A DNA stretch of 64,000 bases from JBHJGO01 sp050331715 (GCA_050331715.1 JBHJGO010000027.1:8067-72066), one strand, 5' to 3'. Positions 24,474-34,255 are shown, counted from the stretch's first letter. A program made the numbers and translations. Notes: a model not told the origin generated them from the letters alone.

Positions 24474-25283
24474 TCAACTTGATTTGACCCCAAACTGATA
24501 ACGTCGAGATCTACGGGTGAGTGGTGACGCCACCAGCAATAACTGATCCATCAACCAGGGGGCAATTCGACTGCACCAAACCGCCAGATGACTTTGCCAA
24601 CCGACCAGAATCTCAGCCGCATCTCGCTTTAATCCCCTAATCAAGGCTTGCGCCACCCGTTCAGGGGTCATCGGTACGACCCAGCGGAAGAGTTCTGTCT
24701 GGCGAGACATATCCGTATCCGTCAGGGTTGGCATCAGGGCAATCACTCGAATGTCATGTTCTGCCAATTCTCCCCGCAATGCTTGGGTGAAGCCCAAAAT
24801 CGCAAACTTCGTCGCAGAGTAGGTTGACATGGTCGGTGCAGCAATCTTTCCCATCAAGCTGGAAACATTGACGATGGTTCCCTGCCTGCGAGTTGCCATT
24901 CGCTTTGCCACCGCGCGGGTAACGGCATAAAGCCCCATCAGGTTCAAAGAAACTTCCTCTTGCAAATTCGGCAACTTAGACTGTAGGAAGGGGGTTTGGT
25001 GGGCAACGCCAGCACAATTCACCAGCAGATCAATCGGCCCATAGGCTCGCCAGGCCTGAGCCATTGCAATATTTACTCCGGCAAGGTGAGTCAAATCAAC
25101 GGCCAGAGTCACAACTTCAGTTCCCAATGCCTCCAGTTCTGGAGTCAGATCAGTTAACTTTTGCCGATCTCTCGCGACCAGGATCAGTCGAGCCACGCCA
25201 TTTTTGGCAAGTTCAAAGGCGATCGCTCGTCCAATACCACGGGAAGCCCCTGTAACAAGCGCAGTGATTCCTTGAAGTTGCAT
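24474..25283 (-). CDS. short-chain dehydrogenase/reductase (SDR)
   Basis: 269 residues. ATG 25283 is chosen because a GGAGG lies 5 nt before it; an earlier start at 25295 would swallow that site. Classical SDR motifs: VTGASRGIG (TGxxxGxG cofactor loop), LVNCAGV (NAG-type), catalytic Ser in VNVSSLMGK and YSATK (Tyr-x-x-x-Lys). The C-terminus contains a hydrophobic segment (AVWCSRIAPWLMDQLLLVASPL) that may attach it to membranes. Substrate unknown; the family includes keto-acyl and sterol/retinol-type reductases. It stands alone, with 190 bp to the split tRNA downstream. Confidence 0.9.
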   Translation of the reverse strand: MQLQGITALVTGASRGIGRAIAFELAKNGVARLILVARDRQKLTDLTPELEALGTEVVTLAVDLTHLAGVNIAMAQAWRAYGPIDLLVNCAGVAHQTPFLQSKLPNLQEEVSLNLMGLYAVTRAVAKRMATRRQGTIVNVSSLMGKIAAPTMSTYSATKFAILGFTQALRGELAEHDIRVIALMPTLTDTDMSRQTELFRWVVPMTPERVAQALIRGLKRDAAEILVGWQSHLAVWCSRIAPWLMDQLLLVASPLTRRSRRYQFGVKSS

Positions 25284-25811
25284 AAAAACCTCCATGGGTG
25301 AAACCCTATTAGCAGGCCAGTCCTAGCAAGCCCGGCATTTCTCTTAAACCAGGCTTGACCATGACGAACTGAACCGTAACAGCGGCTGAACAAAGGTAGT
25401 GCAGAGAATCTGCTTCCTACCGAATTAGTAAAATTTCTGGAACTTGTAGTGTGAAGCTCTTCCTGACTCGGAGACGTTTGCTGAAACGCCTCTGTGCATA
25501 ATCGTTACTAGTTACCTAACCAATGGACGAAATCATCCCTCTAAACCTACGACACCTTGAAACGTGAGCTAGGTAGAGTAACATCCGTTGAACGGATTAC
25601 TGAACAGCTGAGTTCCTGAACCGGATGGGGAAACTCCCAGGCATTCACCTGTGTGATCTGAAAACAACTGCCATAGAGCATCGGTTACAAACCTCCCAAA
25701 CAAAAATTGATCTTCACGGGAACTCCACGATCACAATTTAGCAAGACCCACAAGCACCTGCAATATTTTTTAATAAAATCTACTTAGCGCTTCTTTACAA
25801 AACTCCTCATA
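25284..25811. other. intergenic, about 530 bp, between SDR and RTX-like fragment
   Basis: Contains the SDR promoter side and the upstream region of the small RTX-like gene. One hairpin is visible at 25471-25492 (GAGACGTTT / GAAACGCCTC, one mismatch) without a T-run. No frame of convincing quality and no known RNA was recognised. Confidence 0.4.
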
Positions 25812-26165
25812 ATGGGTTCTCACGCGAATATACGATGCTACGCGGAAAAAGATGTTTTGCGAGGCCAATCTGGGCCTGACACGTTTGTTCTGGGAGATGA
25901 GGCCAATGTCTTCTACAACAATCCAGGAACAAGTCCGGCAGACGGGAATGCTGATCGGGCCGTTATCGTGGACTTTGAACTGGGAACTGACATCATAGAA
26001 TTCAATGGCAGTGCTTCAGATTATTTCTTGAGGACAACTCCAGCAGGTAATACTAATATCTTCCACCAGCCAACTGGTGAAGTGCGTGATCTGATTGTTG
26101 TCGTCAGGGGAATACAACTCAACGCGGACGATCTGTCTGATTCGGCAATCGCCAACTTTGTTTAG
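25812..26165 (+). CDS. small RTX/hemolysin-type calcium-binding-like protein, probable fragment
   Basis: 117 residues, ATG 25812. It resembles the tail of RTX-like proteins: DVLRGQSGPDTFVLGDE matches a decayed GGxGxD-TFVL repeat, then ADRAVIVDFELGTDIIEFNG, the usual end-of-array strand block, and a closing RDLIVVVRGIQL. Complete members have several GGxGxDxUx nonapeptides; here only one degenerate copy is left and no signal peptide is present. RTX proteins normally leave through type I secretion using a C-terminal signal. I think this is the remnant of a longer gene, or a very short paralogue. No RTX transporter genes are nearby. Confidence 0.6.
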   Translation: MGSHANIRCYAEKDVLRGQSGPDTFVLGDEANVFYNNPGTSPADGNADRAVIVDFELGTDIIEFNGSASDYFLRTTPAGNTNIFHQPTGEVRDLIVVVRGIQLNADDLSDSAIANFV

Positions 26166-26232
26166 GGTGTGACATCTGAAGGATAGATAAAACTAGCTCT
26201 GCTGGATTGTCAGGTCTTGGCAGTCCAGTACC

Positions 26233-26751
26233 TTATCTTTCGCGCAATCGCGGCATCAATTCAACCAGATTGCAGGGTGAATGTCGCGCATCCAACTGAT
26301 CCTTAATCAATTGATCCCTACCTGTGCGGCAGGCTCCAGAAGAACCTGGCAGGCAAAAAATGTAGGTTCCATTGGCAACCCCGGACAAAGCCCTTGACTG
26401 AATTGTGGACGTTTTGATTTCCTGGTAAGAGATCATCCGAAAGATTTCACCGAACCCCTGAATTTCCTTGTCTAGCAGTGGTTGAATGGCTTCGGGGGTT
26501 CCATCCCGTCCCGTTACCCCGGTTCCTCCCGTGGTAATAACAGCCTGTACCGCTTCATCGGCAATCCAGCGGGAGACTACAGCCCGAATCTGATAGATAT
26601 CGTCTGGTACAATCACCTTCTCTACTAAGGCATGACCAAATTCTAGGAGGCGATCGCATAAAAGTTGACCCGACTTATCAGTTTCCTCCGTCCGGGTATC
26701 TGAGACCGTCATCACCGCAATGTTAATTGGGATAAATTGGGCATTCACCAT
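26233..26751 (-). CDS. moaB: molybdenum cofactor biosynthesis protein B (MoaB/MogA family)
   Basis: 172 residues from ATG 26751 (a TTG two codons upstream is less likely). The MPT-binding fold is marked by AVMTVSDTR, the TTGGTGVTGRDGTPEA signature and FCLPGSSGACRTG. MogA-type proteins adenylylate molybdopterin before Mo insertion; MoaB versions are close relatives, and the assignment between them is uncertain. It is the last of a minus-strand run efp-accB-moaB, with a 35-bp gap from accB. Confidence 0.92.
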   Translation of the reverse strand: MVNAQFIPINIAVMTVSDTRTEETDKSGQLLCDRLLEFGHALVEKVIVPDDIYQIRAVVSRWIADEAVQAVITTGGTGVTGRDGTPEAIQPLLDKEIQGFGEIFRMISYQEIKTSTIQSRALSGVANGTYIFCLPGSSGACRTGRDQLIKDQLDARHSPCNLVELMPRLRER

Positions 26752-26786
26752 ATTCAATCAACCTTGTGTTCAGTTAACATCGCAGG

Positions 26787-27311
26787 TCAACCAGGCTTGA
26801 TACGGATCAAGGCTTGGCCATACTCAACTGGCGCTCCATTCTCAATCAAGATTTCCACCACTTGACCTGCAACCTCTGCTTCGATTTCATTCATTAGCTT
26901 CATCGCTTCAATGATGCAAACCGTCTGGCCCACCGGAATCCGATCCCCAACCTCCACAAAAGTAGGTTCCCCAGGAGCGGGAGATCGATAAAATGTGCCA
27001 ACCATGGGAGAGGTTACTTCAATCAGCTTCGGGTCGTTAGAGGAGGGAGTTGTACTAGGAGGTGAACTGGTTGCCGAGTTCACCATTCGACCACTAGATT
27101 CAGCAGTCGGTACGCTGATCGAAGTTACTGGTTCTGGATGAACGACTCCACTTGCTAAGACTGAACTCATCGGCTGTAGAGCGTGATCGCCCAGGGGAAT
27201 ATCCTTGCGAACCGTTAGCTCAAAATCATCACTTTTCAAGGTCAACTCCGAGATATTAGTCTTATCAATATCAGATAGCAATTCTCGCAGTTGGTTCAGA
27301 TCAAGTTGCAC
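26787..27311 (-). CDS. accB: acetyl-CoA carboxylase biotin carboxyl carrier protein
   Basis: 174 residues, start GTG 27311. N-terminal domain with LNQLRELL and LTLKSDDFELTVRK, a Ser/Thr/Pro-rich flexible linker (about 50-95), then the biotinyl domain (about 98-172) with the EAMKLMNEI motif whose Lys carries biotin. It carries CO2 between AccC and AccAD in the first step of fatty acid synthesis. The efp-accB order (17 bp apart) is widely conserved in cyanobacteria and supports the call. Confidence 0.97.
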   Translation of the reverse strand: MQLDLNQLRELLSDIDKTNISELTLKSDDFELTVRKDIPLGDHALQPMSSVLASGVVHPEPVTSISVPTAESSGRMVNSATSSPPSTTPSSNDPKLIEVTSPMVGTFYRSPAPGEPTFVEVGDRIPVGQTVCIIEAMKLMNEIEAEVAGQVVEILIENGAPVEYGQALIRIKPG

Positions 27312-27328
27312 AGTTAGTTTGGCCCCCT

Positions 27329-27892
27329 CTAAGTCTCTCGACCGGTGTAGGAATCGTTTCGCGTGTCAATCCGAATTTTCTCACCAATCGAAATAAATAA
27401 AGGTACCATCACCTGGGCTCCTGTTTCAACAATTGCAGGTTTTGTGCCACCCGTTGCGGTATCGCCCTTCACCCCAGGATCTGTTTCAGTGACTTCTAGA
27501 ACCACGGTATTCGGTAATTCGACTTCCAGTACTGTGTCATTCCAGGTGACAACGTTTACCTCCATGCCTTCCTTCAAGTACTTGACGCGATCGCCAATTT
27601 GATTAGCATTTAGGCGGGACTCCTCAAAGGACTCCATATCCATGAAAACGTAATCCTCATCACCTTCTTTGTAGGTATGTTGCATGGATCGCTTTTCCAG
27701 AACAGCCTGGGGCACAGTTTCCCCCGCTCGGAAGGTTCGTTCAACAGAGTTGCCTGTGGTGACATTTTTTAACTTTGTGCGGACAAAGGCTGAACCCTTT
27801 CCAGGCTTGACGTGTAGGAACTCGACGACTCGCCAAACCGCTCCGTCAAGCTCAATCGTGACACCTGTACGAAAGTCGTTACTAGAAATCAT
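27329..27892 (-). CDS. efp: elongation factor P
   Basis: 187 residues, ATG 27892. Three beta-barrel domains of EF-P: KOW-like N-terminus with the loop PGKGSAFVRTK (modification-site region), the YVFMDMESFEE central block, and the C-terminal motif around KIRIDTRNDSYTGR. EF-P relieves ribosome stalling at polyproline. First gene of the efp-accB(-moaB) unit. The 264-bp gap to the divergent cyclophilin gene probably holds both promoters. Confidence 0.97.
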   Translation of the reverse strand: MISSNDFRTGVTIELDGAVWRVVEFLHVKPGKGSAFVRTKLKNVTTGNSVERTFRAGETVPQAVLEKRSMQHTYKEGDEDYVFMDMESFEESRLNANQIGDRVKYLKEGMEVNVVTWNDTVLEVELPNTVVLEVTETDPGVKGDTATGGTKPAIVETGAQVMVPLFISIGEKIRIDTRNDSYTGRET

Positions 27893-28156
27893 GAAACTTC
27901 TTCTGGTGGCAGAACAATCGGCTACTCATTGTACCCCTATTGAGAACTTCACCATAGCTTTCGGGAGATTCTTTACAATTCTGGTCATCAGTCCTTTGTC
28001 CGTGATCTTTTGGCAGGATTCTGAACCAAGCGCAGTAGTTCTGGCAAATAACCAATAACCCATGACCATCTATGGGAAGATGGGATTAGAAAAATTTTTG
28101 AAGCTTGCGGCTGGATGTGCTGGGCTTATTGATGAGTTGGATTGAAGAAGGATTTT

Positions 28157-29269
28157 ATGATCAGTTTCTATAAACGCTGTCTTAGAGCAAGTATTGTCAC
28201 ATTGTTGGTCTGTTCGCTCTCGCTTGGACTCAGTGGAGCCTGGTGGGATAGCGGTGGTCAAGCCAAACGAGAAAGTGTACTTCCCCAAGGAAATGCGATT
28301 ACGGACGGCAAGGCCTTGCTACGGTATGCTCTGCCGATTGATAATAAACCGATACGAAAACTTCTAAAAAGCCTGGAACAAATCTCTGAACGGATTCGGG
28401 GCAAGCGCTGGAGTCCGATTAGTGGAGATATTGCGATCGCATCTAGAGTTTTAAGCAGTCAGGAGGTGGGAATCCTAGAAAGCATTCCAGCCGATCAACA
28501 GCCGGAGGCACAGGCGCTGGTGGAGCAGTTAAAAACAGGCGTAACTCAGCTACGGGAAGCTGTGGAAATTAAGGATGGCGAGGCTTTGCTGGAAACTCGG
28601 GCTGAGATGTTGCGGAAGGTTGGCCAGCTTGAGGAGATGATGGTAGGCGGCTTCCCATATACCGTTCCGGAAGAATACGCCAGCCTACCCCAACTGAAGG
28701 GTCGGGCCACCGTCAAGATGACAACGAATCAGGGAGATCAGACCGTTGTGGCGGATGGCTATAGTGCGCCTATAACCGCTGGGAATTTCGTTGATTTGGT
28801 TCAGCGGGGATTCTATGATGGCCTAGAATTCATTCAGTCAGAGTCCTATGTGTTGCAGGTGGGAGATCCACCTGGAAAGGAAGAGGGATTTGTTGATCCA
28901 GATACCGGGGAGTATCGGGCGATTCCCCTAGAAATCCTCGTGCGGGGAGACAACGAACCGATTTATAGTTTCACGTTGGAGGATATTGGTCGCTATCGAG
29001 ACCAACCTATTCTGCCCTTTTCGGCCTACGGAACCGTTGCCTTAGCGCGACCTGAACCCGAACCCGATGGTGGGTCATCTCAGATTTTCTTTTTCCTGTT
29101 CGAGCCGGAACTGACGCCAGCGGGGTTGAATCTTCTGGATGGTCGCTATGCTGCCTTTGGCTATGTGGTTGAAGGAAAAGAGGTTCTAGAAAAGCTATCG
29201 CGAGGGGATAGGATCGAATCTACTGAGGTTATTCAAGGACTTGAAAACCTAGTCGAGCCAGCGGCCTAG
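28157..29269 (+). CDS. TLP40-like peptidyl-prolyl cis-trans isomerase
   Basis: 370 residues from ATG 28157, which has AAGGA 5 nt upstream; a TTG start at 28142 would cover that site. N-terminal signal/anchor (SIVTLLVCSLSLGLSGAW). Residues 45-155 form the helical domain seen in chloroplast TLP40, and 180-370 the cyclophilin-like domain (ITAGNFVDLVQRGFYDGLEF, then a divergent active-site region). TLP40 sits in the thylakoid lumen, aiding membrane-protein folding and tied to PSII phosphatase control; cyanobacterial versions are periplasmic or lumenal. The usual cyclophilin FHR Arg motif reads FIQ here, so isomerase activity may be weak. Confidence 0.88.
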   Translation: MISFYKRCLRASIVTLLVCSLSLGLSGAWWDSGGQAKRESVLPQGNAITDGKALLRYALPIDNKPIRKLLKSLEQISERIRGKRWSPISGDIAIASRVLSSQEVGILESIPADQQPEAQALVEQLKTGVTQLREAVEIKDGEALLETRAEMLRKVGQLEEMMVGGFPYTVPEEYASLPQLKGRATVKMTTNQGDQTVVADGYSAPITAGNFVDLVQRGFYDGLEFIQSESYVLQVGDPPGKEEGFVDPDTGEYRAIPLEILVRGDNEPIYSFTLEDIGRYRDQPILPFSAYGTVALARPEPEPDGGSSQIFFFLFEPELTPAGLNLLDGRYAAFGYVVEGKEVLEKLSRGDRIESTEVIQGLENLVEPAA

Positions 29270-29277
29270 GACTGATT

Positions 29278-30330
29278 TTATCTCTCCACAATTACCCAAT
29301 TGTTTATCTTACGAGACTGATCACCCTGAACCAACGGATATTCTGATACAGGTAACGCTGACCATTCCCACATCGAACCTGCATAATTCTTCGCTTGAAA
29401 CCCCAAGCTCACTAAAACGGAAACCAGCCAGCCTGAACGAATACCACCAGTGCAGTAGGCAATCACTTCAGTTTCTGGAGTAATGCCCTGTGCTGCCAAT
29501 TGATTCAAAAGCACCTCGCGGGGCAATAACAACCCCTTTTCATCTAGCCAATCCTTGAAATAGATATTGATCGCACCCGGAACATGTCCGCCCCGCTGCT
29601 CGCCGTAGGGAGTTCGACCTGCGTATTCTCGCGGTTCACGGGTGTCGATAACAGCGAAGGATTCGGTGGTTGTCTGTTCCGCGTCTAAACCTTTCCGAAG
29701 TTCCTCCGCTTGGATCAGCCAATCCGAACGGCGATTAACTTGAAACTTTACCTGGGCCTTGACCAGGGAATTTCCCGAAGAACTTTGTTGGAGAGGATTC
29801 TGCGCTAATGCCTGTTTCAATGCCCTACCTCCGCCATCAATCCAAACCGCTTGGTCATGTCCCAGGGTACGTAGCATCCAGACAATGCGCCCTTCCTCCC
29901 CCCACCCCGCTCTCGCATCTCCCACAGCCACTACCGGACGATCTGAGGCAATTTCAAGCTGCTGAAGTTTCTGGGTCAGCACTGCGTCAGATTCTAGGAG
30001 ATTGCCCCGCCAGGGAGCCTGGGGTCGAGAGAAATCCTGCCAACGTACAGGTTTCGCACCGGGAAAACGGGATTTAAACCTTTTCATGCCTCGCACATCC
30101 AGCAATCTGGCCTCCTGGTTCAGTAGAGCAACGGCTTGATCGGCGCTGACAATCCAGGTTTGGCTCAAAGACTGTGATTTAATTGGGGTGCTTAAATCCG
30201 CTGTAAAGGCCGATGCACCAATGGATTGGCTGGAAGTGACACTAGTGTAGCGAAGAAAAAACAAGCCGACCATTAGGCCGACACCAATCGCTCCCAGGAT
30301 GACTTTCAACTTCACTCCAGCTAACAGCAA
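29278..30330 (-). CDS. membrane-anchored tandem rhodanese (sulfurtransferase)
   Basis: 350 residues. An N-terminal helix (VILGAIGVGLMVGLFFL) is an uncleaved anchor, so the domains would be periplasmic or lumenal. Two rhodanese domains follow: the first (about 60-165) lacks an active-site Cys, the second (about 195-330) ends with CTGGIRSG, the CxxGxR active loop. Two-domain enzymes transfer sulfane sulfur to cyanide or thiols. The start is uncertain: the first start codon is TTG at 30330, and GTG codons lie a few residues in. It converges with the cyclophilin gene (8-bp gap) and is divergent from glgP. Confidence 0.87.
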   Translation of the reverse strand: MLLAGVKLKVILGAIGVGLMVGLFFLRYTSVTSSQSIGASAFTADLSTPIKSQSLSQTWIVSADQAVALLNQEARLLDVRGMKRFKSRFPGAKPVRWQDFSRPQAPWRGNLLESDAVLTQKLQQLEIASDRPVVAVGDARAGWGEEGRIVWMLRTLGHDQAVWIDGGGRALKQALAQNPLQQSSSGNSLVKAQVKFQVNRRSDWLIQAEELRKGLDAEQTTTESFAVIDTREPREYAGRTPYGEQRGGHVPGAINIYFKDWLDEKGLLLPREVLLNQLAAQGITPETEVIAYCTGGIRSGWLVSVLVSLGFQAKNYAGSMWEWSALPVSEYPLVQGDQSRKINNWVIVER

Positions 30331-30524
30331 TTTGGACGGTGAATATTTCTACTCATCAATTTATGACTAGAGCTACCCTATCACTTTTCAAAAGTAAAAA
30401 TCCTATGATCATCCTCATGACAATCTAGACCCACAGGATAGAATGGTTGCGAAGATGGCCGTTTATCTAAATTGATAACCGAGAGCCCACCCAAAACCAG
30501 ATTCAGAGAAGACAAGGAGAGTTT

Positions 30525-33077
30525 ATGACCCAGTCTCTTACTCCCCTGAACGATTTTCCAGTTCAGGTTGAGGACGACCGTACAGGCATGAGTGTGGAAA
30601 CCCTGAAGCGGGCTTTTGCAGACAACCTATTCTATCTGCAGGGAAAGTATGAATCTTCTGCCGATAGCAATGACTACTACATGGCCCTGGCCTACACTCT
30701 GCGCGATCGCATTCTGAGTCGTTGGCTCAAGACAAATAGAACCTATACCGAGAGAAAGTCTAAGCTTGTTTGCTATCTCTCCGCTGAATTTTTAATGGGG
30801 CGGCATCTTGGAAATAGTCTAATTAACTTACATATTTATGATCGGATTCGTCAGGCAGTTGCCGAGTCCGGCCTCAATCTAGATGAACTACTGGAGCAGG
30901 AACCGGATCCGGGTCTAGGGAATGGTGGTCTGGGTAGACTGGCTGCTTGTTTCCTGGATTCCCTAGCCACCCTGGAGATTCCAGCCATTGGCTACGGTAT
31001 TCGCTACGAGTTTGGAATTTTTCACCAGACGATTCAGGACGGTTGGCAGGCCGAGGTGCCCGATAAGTGGCTGCGATTTGGTAATCCTTGGGAAATTGCC
31101 CGTCCAGAGCAATCCGTTGAAGTCAAGTTTGGCGGCTACACCGAGCAATATCGAGATGAAACCGGGCACTACCGAGTGCGTTGGGTTCCCTCTAGCAAAG
31201 TGCAAGGCGTTCCCTATGATACTCCGGTTCCAGGCTACGACACCAACACGGTTAACACCCTACGTCTATGGCGAGCAGAATCCAGTGATGACTTCAACTT
31301 TGAAGCCTTTAATGCTGGAAACTACGATGGTGCGGTGGCAGAGAAAATGCGCTCTGAAACCATCTCCAAAGTGCTCTACCCGAACGACAATACCCCCCAA
31401 GGTAAGCAGTTGCGTCTGGAGCAGCAGTTCTTCTTTGTTTCTTGCTCTTTGCAGGACATTATCCGCATTCACCTGTTGCGCTACGGCAACCTGAACAATC
31501 TGAGTGAAGGGGCCGCGATTCAGTTGAATGATACCCATCCGGCGGTGGCCATTGCTGAGATGATGCGTTTACTAATCGACGTTCATCATCTGGAATGGGA
31601 TGTGGCCTGGCGCATTACCCAAAATACCTTCGCCTATACGAACCACACCCTGTTACCTGAAGCACTAGAAAAGTGGTCAGTGAGCTTGTTTAGCGCGATT
31701 CTGCCGCGCCACATGGAAATCATCTACGAAATCAATCGTCGCTTCCTGGAAGATGTGGCCCGTTGGTATCCGGCAGATGAGGGTCTGGTTTCACGGCTTT
31801 CCTTGATTGAAGAAGGCCACGAGAAATATGTGCGGATGGCGAATCTGGCCTGTGTTGGTAGCCATGCGATTAATGGTGTTGCAGCCCTTCATACTGAACT
31901 GCTGAAGCAGGATACACTGAAGGACTTCTACAAGTTGTGGCCGGAGAAGTTCTTTAACAAGACTAACGGTGTGACGCCACGTCGTTGGGTTTTATTGAGT
32001 AATCCTGGTCTGTCTGAGCTATACAACTCCAAAATTGGCGAAGGCTGGCTCAAGGCTCTGGTGCGATTGCGCCAGATTGAGTCCTGCATCGATGATCCGC
32101 AATTCTGTGAACAGTGGCGACAGGTGAAACTGTCCAACAAGCGGAGACTGGCCGATTACATCCGTCAGCACAATGGCATTACCGTTGATCCCCACTCCAT
32201 CTTTGATATTCAGGTGAAGCGGATTCACGAATACAAGCGTCAGCACCTGTGCGTTTTCAATATCATCACCCTGTACAACCGGATTAAGCAGAACCCTGAC
32301 ATTGACATCACTCCCCGAACCTTCATCTTCGGCGGAAAGGCTGCACCGGGCTATTTCATGGCCAAGCTAGTGATCAAGCTGGTGAATGCGGTGGCTGATG
32401 TGGTGAACAATGATCCAGATGTTCGAGGCCGTTTGAAGGTGGTCTTCCTGGAAAACTTCAATGCCTCTCTAGGTCAACGAATCTACCCGGCTGCCGATTT
32501 GTCTGAGCAAATTTCTACCGCTGGAAAGGAAGCCTCCGGAACTGGCAACATGAAGTTTGCCATGAATGGTGCGATGACCATTGGAACGCTAGATGGGGCC
32601 AATATTGAGATTCGTGAAGAAGCAGGGCCAGAGAACTTCTTCCTGTTTGGTCTAACTGCCCATGAGGTTTATGACCTGAAAGCCCAGGGATATAACCCCA
32701 TGGATTACTACCACAGTAATGCTGAACTGAAGGCGGTGATTGATCGGATTCAGTCGGGATATTTCTCCCACGGTGACCAGGAGATGTTCAAGCCTTTGAT
32801 TGACTCTTTGATGTTTAATGATCGGTTCATGCTGTTTGCTGATTATCAATCCTATGTTGATTGTCAGATGAGAGTTGACCAAGCTTTCCGGGATCAGCAG
32901 CAATGGACAAAGATGTCGATTCTGAATGCAGTTCGGATGGCGAAGTTTTCTAGCGATCGCACCATCAAAGAATACTGCAATGAAATCTGGCAGGTGGAGC
33001 CTGTGGAGATTCAGCTGGATGAATACAATCAGCAATCTGCTTTCCTCAAGGCAGAAGCCAAGCCAGCTAATTCTTAA
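30525..33077 (+). CDS. glgP: glycogen phosphorylase
   Basis: 850 residues, ATG 30525 behind AAGGAG. GT35 motifs: GNGGLGRLAACFLDSLATL, IQLNDTHPA, KRIHEYKRQ, AAPGYFMAKLVIKL, and the PLP-lysine block EASGTGNMKFAMNG. It uses phosphate to release glucose-1-phosphate from alpha-1,4-glucan ends, feeding carbon into metabolism in the dark. Linear maltodextrins left after debranching are also substrates for TreY/TreZ at the start of this window. Followed by two hairpins, one a clear intrinsic terminator. Confidence 0.97.
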   Translation: MTQSLTPLNDFPVQVEDDRTGMSVETLKRAFADNLFYLQGKYESSADSNDYYMALAYTLRDRILSRWLKTNRTYTERKSKLVCYLSAEFLMGRHLGNSLINLHIYDRIRQAVAESGLNLDELLEQEPDPGLGNGGLGRLAACFLDSLATLEIPAIGYGIRYEFGIFHQTIQDGWQAEVPDKWLRFGNPWEIARPEQSVEVKFGGYTEQYRDETGHYRVRWVPSSKVQGVPYDTPVPGYDTNTVNTLRLWRAESSDDFNFEAFNAGNYDGAVAEKMRSETISKVLYPNDNTPQGKQLRLEQQFFFVSCSLQDIIRIHLLRYGNLNNLSEGAAIQLNDTHPAVAIAEMMRLLIDVHHLEWDVAWRITQNTFAYTNHTLLPEALEKWSVSLFSAILPRHMEIIYEINRRFLEDVARWYPADEGLVSRLSLIEEGHEKYVRMANLACVGSHAINGVAALHTELLKQDTLKDFYKLWPEKFFNKTNGVTPRRWVLLSNPGLSELYNSKIGEGWLKALVRLRQIESCIDDPQFCEQWRQVKLSNKRRLADYIRQHNGITVDPHSIFDIQVKRIHEYKRQHLCVFNIITLYNRIKQNPDIDITPRTFIFGGKAAPGYFMAKLVIKLVNAVADVVNNDPDVRGRLKVVFLENFNASLGQRIYPAADLSEQISTAGKEASGTGNMKFAMNGAMTIGTLDGANIEIREEAGPENFFLFGLTAHEVYDLKAQGYNPMDYYHSNAELKAVIDRIQSGYFSHGDQEMFKPLIDSLMFNDRFMLFADYQSYVDCQMRVDQAFRDQQQWTKMSILNAVRMAKFSSDRTIKEYCNEIWQVEPVEIQLDEYNQQSAFLKAEAKPANS

Positions 33078-33103
33078 ATGGGCTGGGATTGAATCGGACT
33101 GAT

Positions 33104-33120
33104 GGGCAGCATTGCTGCCC
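33104..33120. terminator. short hairpin downstream of glgP
   Basis: GGGCAGC-ATT-GCTGCCC, perfect 7-bp stem, 26 bp after the glgP stop. No T-run follows directly; it may act with the next hairpin. Confidence 0.55.
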
Positions 33121-33134
33121 GTATTCTGCTCTAG

Positions 33135-33162
33135 GATGCCCATTACGGTGGGCATCTTTTTT
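33135..33162 (+). terminator. intrinsic terminator of glgP
   Basis: Stem GATGCCCA / TGGGCATC (8 bp) with a 6-nt loop, followed by six T. Classic rho-independent layout on the plus strand, 57 bp after the glgP stop. Confidence 0.85.
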
Positions 33163-33196
33163 GTAATTCCAGGGTTATCAACTCAAGGCAGAATGA

Positions 33197-33219
33197 TGGG
33201 GCTGGGCGACCCAGGCCCT
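33197..33219. repeat. hairpin repeat upstream of CSP41b-like gene
   Basis: GGGGCTGGG-CGA-CCCAGGCCC with one mismatch. Not followed by T-run. Resembles short palindromic units scattered in cyanobacterial intergenic DNA. Confidence 0.5.
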
Positions 33220-33316
33220 ACACAGACCCAGTCTCTTACGCAGCTCAAGTAGGTTACTTAACAAACTGAATAAGGTTTAGGATATACTTCTGAGACAATT
33301 TACTGGGCTGGTTGAG

Positions 33317-34255
33317 ATGCGGATTTTGATCATGGGCGGAACCCGATTCATCGGGATTTATTTAACAAAAATTTTGGTGGAACAGGGTCACGAGGTCGTT
33401 CTGTTCAATCGAGGCAATCAACCTGCGCCCATTGAGGGAATCCAACAAATTCATGGCGATCGCACTGATCCTGAACAAATTCGAGCTAAATTAGCTCAAG
33501 AGAATTTCGATGCTATTTTTGACAATAATGGCCGCAAATTGGCCGATACTCAAGCCCTGGCCGATTTATTTCAAGATAGAGTTCAGCATTTTGTCTATGT
33601 GAGTTCAGTTGGAGTTTATGCCCAGTCGGATCAAATGCCACACCGGGAAGGGGATCCGATTGATCCCAAAAGCCGCCACATCGGGAAACATGAAACGGAA
33701 ACCTATCTGGCAACTACAAATCTACCCTGGACGTCAATTCGACCCGCCTACATCTACGGGCCACTCAACTATAATCCTTTAGAAAGCTGGTTCTTTGACC
33801 GCATCGTGGCTAAGCGACCCATCCCAATTCCTGGCCATGGACTGCATTTAACTCAATTGGGTCATGTGCAGGATCTAGCCCAGGCAATGGTTGCAGTTCT
33901 GGGAAATAAAACCGCCATTGGACAAATTTATAATGTTTCTGGCGATCGCTATGTCAGTTTCGATGGCTTGGCTCGGGCCTGCGCAGAGGCAGCGGGTCAA
34001 TCCCCTGAACAGTTGGAATTAGTTCATTATGATCCCAAGCAATTTGACTTTGGGAAGCGCAAGCCTTTTCCCTTACGGGTGCAGCACTTTTTTGCAGATA
34101 TCCATAAAGCAATCACTGAACTTCAATGGCAACCCTGTTACGACCTGGTATCAGGGCTCAAGGATTCCTTTCAAAAGGATTATCTGGCTGCTGGTAAAGA
34201 CTCAGCTTCGGTGGACTTTTCAGTGGATGATGAGATTTTTGCAGCTAGGAATTAG
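33317..34255 (+). CDS. CSP41b-like NAD-dependent epimerase/dehydratase (SDR)
   Basis: 312 residues. GGTRFIG cofactor loop, VYVSSVGVY, then IRPAYIYGPLNYNP, QLGHVQDLAQA, YNVSGDRYVSFDGLA and a C-terminal KAFPLR-type stretch closely match plant CSP41b and its cyanobacterial relatives. The plant protein binds chloroplast RNA stem-loops and supports rRNA and transcript stability. The canonical SDR YxxxK reads differently here (GKHETE in the region), so sugar epimerase activity is doubtful and RNA binding is the better guess. Followed 37 bp later by fghA. Confidence 0.9.
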   Translation: MRILIMGGTRFIGIYLTKILVEQGHEVVLFNRGNQPAPIEGIQQIHGDRTDPEQIRAKLAQENFDAIFDNNGRKLADTQALADLFQDRVQHFVYVSSVGVYAQSDQMPHREGDPIDPKSRHIGKHETETYLATTNLPWTSIRPAYIYGPLNYNPLESWFFDRIVAKRPIPIPGHGLHLTQLGHVQDLAQAMVAVLGNKTAIGQIYNVSGDRYVSFDGLARACAEAAGQSPEQLELVHYDPKQFDFGKRKPFPLRVQHFFADIHKAITELQWQPCYDLVSGLKDSFQKDYLAAGKDSASVDFSVDDEIFAARN

